Below, piece after piece: positions 61,323 to 64,000 of a stretch of 64,000 nt of DNA. The position numbers and the translations under genes are program-made. The DNA is from Salinarimonas ramus. Its GTDB lineage: Bacteria > Pseudomonadota > Alphaproteobacteria > Rhizobiales > Beijerinckiaceae. Under the pieces are notes generated by a model that saw nothing but the letters and a program-made list of their open reading frames with translations, was not told where the DNA came from and ran no database searches. Where the stretch lies: contig NZ_BMMF01000006.1 of the NCBI RefSeq assembly GCF_014645695.1, positions 133,322-197,321 on the forward strand. Direction: 5' to 3'. Positions within the stretch are counted from its first letter, which is position 1, and each line of letters starts with the position of its first letter.

Positions 61323-63575
61323 TCATCGCCGCCCCTGATATTCGCGCACGCCGCCGCCGCCGCCGTCGCCGCCGAAGATCACCTGCGAGGGATCGCGCTC
61401 GATGGAGCGCACCGCCCGCCCGATGTCCTCGAGCGTGCGGCGGCCCTCCTCGGCGAGCCCGCGGACCTCCTGGAGACCGGGTCCGGTGAAGCGCCCGATG
61501 TCGTCGGTGAGCGTCTGCGTGCGCTCGTCGAGATTCGTCGCGAGCGTGCGGATCGCCTCCACCGCCTGGCGAATCTCGTCGAACAAAGCCTCGCCCTCCT
61601 CGCCCGCGGCCGTGCCGAGGAAGTCCTCGGCGGATTGCAGCACGCGGTCGACGCGGCCCGCGGAGGCCTCGAGCTGCTCGGAGATCGAAACGGCGTTGGC
61701 GACGATGAGGTCGACCTCGTCGGAATTGGCGTCGAGCGTCTGCGAGAAGCTCTCCACGTTGGCGATCACCCGCTCGATCCGCTCGGCGTCGATCGCCTGC
61801 GCGATGCGGCCGATCTCCTCCAGCGCCAGCGTGACGTTGCCGCTGTTGTCGGCGAGCGTCTGCGAGAAGGCGCGAGCGTTGGCCACGGTCTCGGAGACGG
61901 CGGTGGGATCGACGGCGGCGACGAGCGTCTCCACCCTGTCGATGGCGCCGTCGAGGCGCGTCGAGGTCTGCGCCAGCGTCTGCGTCAGGCTCTCGGCGTT
62001 GGCGATGACGCGATCGACGGCCTCGCGGTTCGTGGCGAGCGTCTGGGAGAAGCCCTGCACGTTGCCGATGGTGGCCTCGATCATGGCCGGATCGATGGCG
62101 GCGGCGATGTCGCGCGCCTCCGCCAGCGTGGCGACGAGGTCGGCGCGGGTGTCCGCCAGCGTCTGCGAGAAGCTGCGCGCGTTCTCCAGCGTCGCCGCTA
62201 CGGTCGCGGGGTCGACGGCCGAGACCAGCGCGTCCACGCGCCCGACCGTGCCGTCGAGCCGGCCGGCGGTCGCCTCCAGCGATGTGGTGAGCGTGCGCGC
62301 GTCGGCGATGATGGCGTCGACGTTGTCCGTGTTGCGCGCGAGCACGTCGGAGAAGGCCTCGACGTTCGCGAGCGTCGTCTCCACCCGCGCCGGATCGACC
62401 GCGCCGATGAGGCCGTCGATCTGCGAGAGCGTGGTCTGCAGCGTGTCGGAGGCGGCGTTGAGGCGCGTCGTCAGCTCGCCCGCCTGGTTCAGGATGCGGT
62501 CGATGTTGTCGCGATTGGCCGCCACCGTCTCCGAGACGCCCTCGACGTTCGACAGCGTGGCGTCGAGGCGTTGGGAGGATTGCGCCAGGTTCTGCGTCAG
62601 CGTCGCCGTCGAGTCGATGACGCTCGCCAGCTCCTCGCGATTGTCCGCGAGCGTCTGGGAGAAGGCGCGCACGTTGGTGACGGTGGCGTCGAGCGCCTCC
62701 GCGTCCAGCGCGCCGACGAAGGCGCGCACGTCCGCCACCGTCGCCTCGACGTTCGTCGCCGTCTCGTTCAGGCGCGAGACGATGCCGCTCGCGTCGTCGA
62801 AGACCTGGGCGAGCTGCCCTTGCGCGTCGGCCAGCGTCTGGGTGAAGGCCTCCACGTTCTCCACCGAGCGCGCGACGCTCTCGGAATCCACCGCCGCGAC
62901 GACGGAATTCACGTTGCGCGAGAGCTCGTCGAGGCTGTCGGCCAAGGGCCCGATCCGCTCGGCGGCCGCGCCCACCTGCTCGAGGAAGCGGTCGATGGCC
63001 GGCGCGTTCTCGGCGAGCGCGCGGGAGAAGGCCTCGACGTTCTGCACGGTCGACGCGATGGCCTGGTCGTTCTCCGAGACCAGCGCGTCGAAGCGGTCGA
63101 ACACGTCGGAGGCGCGCCGCGCGATGTTGCGGGCGCTCTCGATGAGGTCCTGGTAGTCGGACGCCTCCGCCTCGATCGTCGGGATGCCCGCTTCCTGCGG
63201 GTCGAACAGGGAATCGGCCTGCGGCGATCCACCGGAGAGCGCGACGCTCGCGATGCCGGTGAGGCCCTGGAACTCGAGCTGGGCCGTCGTGTCCTCACGA
63301 AGCGGGATCGTAGGGTCGACGGTGACGCGGGCGACGACGAGGCTCGGGTTCTCCTCGGAGATGGCGAGCTCGGTCACCTCGCCCACCCGCAGGCCGTTGA
63401 AGTTCACCGGCGCGCCGCGCGAGAGGCCGGCGACGGAGCCCTCGAAGACGATGCGGATCTGCGCGCGCTCGCCCGCGCTCTCGCTCACCGCGAACCAGTA
63501 GACGAACAGGAACGCCGCCGCGAGGACGAGGAGCGTGAACAATCCGATGATGGCGTAATTGGCCCGGGTTTCCAT
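61323..63575 (-). CDS. mlaD: MCE-domain (MlaD-like) lipid transport protein with internal repeats
   Basis: Substrate-binding subunit of an Mla-type phospholipid transporter. An N-terminal membrane anchor (about 8-30) leads to one MCE domain (about 38-118; GAPVNFNGLRVGEVTEL). The protein then extends to 750 residues, against 180-450 for most relatives. From residue 179 the motif N(V/A)xxFSQTLAxN recurs nine times at spacings of 61, 61, 42, 61, 61, 40, 61 and 40. These repeats should form a long coiled-coil helix bundle, perhaps a periplasm-spanning tunnel. It ends in a Gly-rich tail. mlaF lies 11 bases upstream. Confidence 0.92.
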   Translation of the reverse strand: METRANYAIIGLFTLLVLAAAFLFVYWFAVSESAGERAQIRIVFEGSVAGLSRGAPVNFNGLRVGEVTELAISEENPSLVVARVTVDPTIPLREDTTAQLEFQGLTGIASVALSGGSPQADSLFDPQEAGIPTIEAEASDYQDLIESARNIARRASDVFDRFDALVSENDQAIASTVQNVEAFSRALAENAPAIDRFLEQVGAAAERIGPLADSLDELSRNVNSVVAAVDSESVARSVENVEAFTQTLADAQGQLAQVFDDASGIVSRLNETATNVEATVADVRAFVGALDAEALDATVTNVRAFSQTLADNREELASVIDSTATLTQNLAQSSQRLDATLSNVEGVSETVAANRDNIDRILNQAGELTTRLNAASDTLQTTLSQIDGLIGAVDPARVETTLANVEAFSDVLARNTDNVDAIIADARTLTTSLEATAGRLDGTVGRVDALVSAVDPATVAATLENARSFSQTLADTRADLVATLAEARDIAAAIDPAMIEATIGNVQGFSQTLATNREAVDRVIANAESLTQTLAQTSTRLDGAIDRVETLVAAVDPTAVSETVANARAFSQTLADNSGNVTLALEEIGRIAQAIDAERIERVIANVESFSQTLDANSDEVDLIVANAVSISEQLEASAGRVDRVLQSAEDFLGTAAGEEGEALFDEIRQAVEAIRTLATNLDERTQTLTDDIGRFTGPGLQEVRGLAEEGRRTLEDIGRAVRSIERDPSQVIFGGDGGGGGVREYQGRR

Positions 63576-63586
63576 CGTCTCGCCCC

Positions 63587-64000
63587 TCAAGCGCTCTCGT
63601 TCGCGACGGCGCGCGCGCGCTTGCCGTGAAAGTAGGATCTCAGCCACGGATGATCCGAGGCCAGCATGGTCTCGATCGGCCCCTCCGCGATGACGCGCTG
63701 CTCGGCGAGCGCGGCGATGCGGTCGCAGACGCTGAACAGGCTGTCGAGATCGTGGGTGACCATGTACACGGTCAGGCCCAGCGTGTCGCGCAAGGTGGCG
63801 ATCAGGTCGTCGAAATCGGCGGCGCCGATCGGGTCGAGGCCCGACGTCGGCTCGTCGAGGAAGACGATGTCGGGGTCGAGCGCCAGCGCCCGGGCGAGGG
63901 CGGCGCGCTTGATCATGCCCCCCGAGAGCTCGGACGGGTACTTGTCGGCGGCGTCGGGGCGCAGCCCCACCATCTCGATCTTGAGCATGGCGAGATCGTC
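63587..64000 (-). CDS. mlaF: MlaF-type ABC transporter ATPase (5' end outside the window)
   Basis: The C-terminal 137 residues of an ABC ATPase that drives Mla-type lipid transport. The frame is open to the window edge. The signature motif LSGGM, Walker B with catalytic Glu (IVFLDEPTSGLDP) and the switch His (YMVTHDLDSL) are present; Walker A is beyond the edge. It is followed by the MCE gene after 11 bases, and an MlaE permease gene is expected just outside the window. Confidence 0.93.
   Translation of the reverse strand, partial: DDLAMLKIEMVGLRPDAADKYPSELSGGMIKRAALARALALDPDIVFLDEPTSGLDPIGAADFDDLIATLRDTLGLTVYMVTHDLDSLFSVCDRIAALAEQRVIAEGPIETMLASDHPWLRSYFHGKRARAVANESA

Noticed and set aside
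61323-63575. Repeated DNA in the MlaD gene considered as a tandem or CRISPR-like array
   Set aside because: The repetition is at protein level with diverged codons. Spacing is in whole codons and there are no identical direct repeats with unique spacers.

Overview
This window is very GC-rich chromosomal DNA from an alphaproteobacterium, most likely a member of the Hyphomicrobiales (Rhizobiales) near the Salinarimonas/Methylobacterium group. The genus is an inference; the class is well supported. The support is a CcrM-type cell-cycle DNA methyltransferase, three CtrA-type boxes (two exact), three perfect EcfG-type general-stress promoters, DUF2794, an AccD with a degenerate zinc finger, and the bacteriochlorophyll genes bchE and bchJ. 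The last two imply a phototrophic (purple or aerobic anoxygenic) lineage. I see no transposases, integrases, prophage genes or CRISPR arrays. Signs of flux are three toxin-antitoxin loci and a few orphan genes.

Layout, left to right. 0.5-10.3 kb: threonine synthase and an M16 peptidase; two small stress-type proteins behind an EcfG promoter; a DegP/HtrA protease followed by an RpoH-family heat-shock sigma factor; an M48 lipoprotein protease coupled to a nuclease-domain protein; small secreted and copper-related proteins. 10.4-17.4 kb: tRNA-Arg, a DUF3750 protein, an extracellular-type serine protease with a DUF4214 tail, a membrane-anchored spermidine-synthase-like protein, a TadD-like TPR lipoprotein behind a CtrA box, and small membrane proteins. 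17.4-27.3 kb: a decayed brnT with intact brnA, the argD-argF-hslO operon, an EamA exporter, a second M48 lipoprotein, an EF-hand protein, DUF1194, tRNA-Leu, tpiA and DUF2794. 27.3-30.4 kb: bchE-bchJ behind an FNR-type box and a PpsR-type box, then the RNase P RNA gene.

30.5-38 kb: a glycine-zipper lipoprotein behind a second EcfG promoter, a TerB/J-domain protein, a cell-wall amidase, a frameshifted HigB-like toxin with intact antitoxin, DUF1206, septation protein A, an intact FitAB/VapBC pair, and folC-accD. 38.1-47.2 kb: ccrM with a promoter region holding CtrA-like and DnaA-like sites, an acidic protein of unknown function, then a complete, tightly overlapping mrpABCDEFG antiporter operon behind a sigma-54 promoter. 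The last Mrp gene is fused to a universal-stress-like domain. 47.2-64 kb: RhlE-type helicase, rsmD-rluB, tadA, a LysE exporter, an orphan LivH-type permease, a fused salicylyl-CoA 5-hydroxylase/oxidoreductase-type enzyme, an mtnA-aldolase pair (DHAP shunt), two possible microproteins behind a CtrA box, a glutamine amidotransferase, a third EcfG promoter with two small proteins (one a SWIB domain), and an Mla-type lipid transport operon cut by the window edge, whose MlaD is greatly lengthened by 61/40-residue repeats.

The genes suggest a cell that couples envelope stress and repair (DegP, RpoH, two M48 lipoproteins, Hsp33, Mla), general stress (EcfG-driven small proteins), cation/pH homeostasis (Mrp) and oxygen-controlled pigment synthesis (BchE/J). 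BchE is a radical-SAM enzyme that produces 5'-deoxyadenosine, and the mtnA-aldolase pair could recycle its ribose part.
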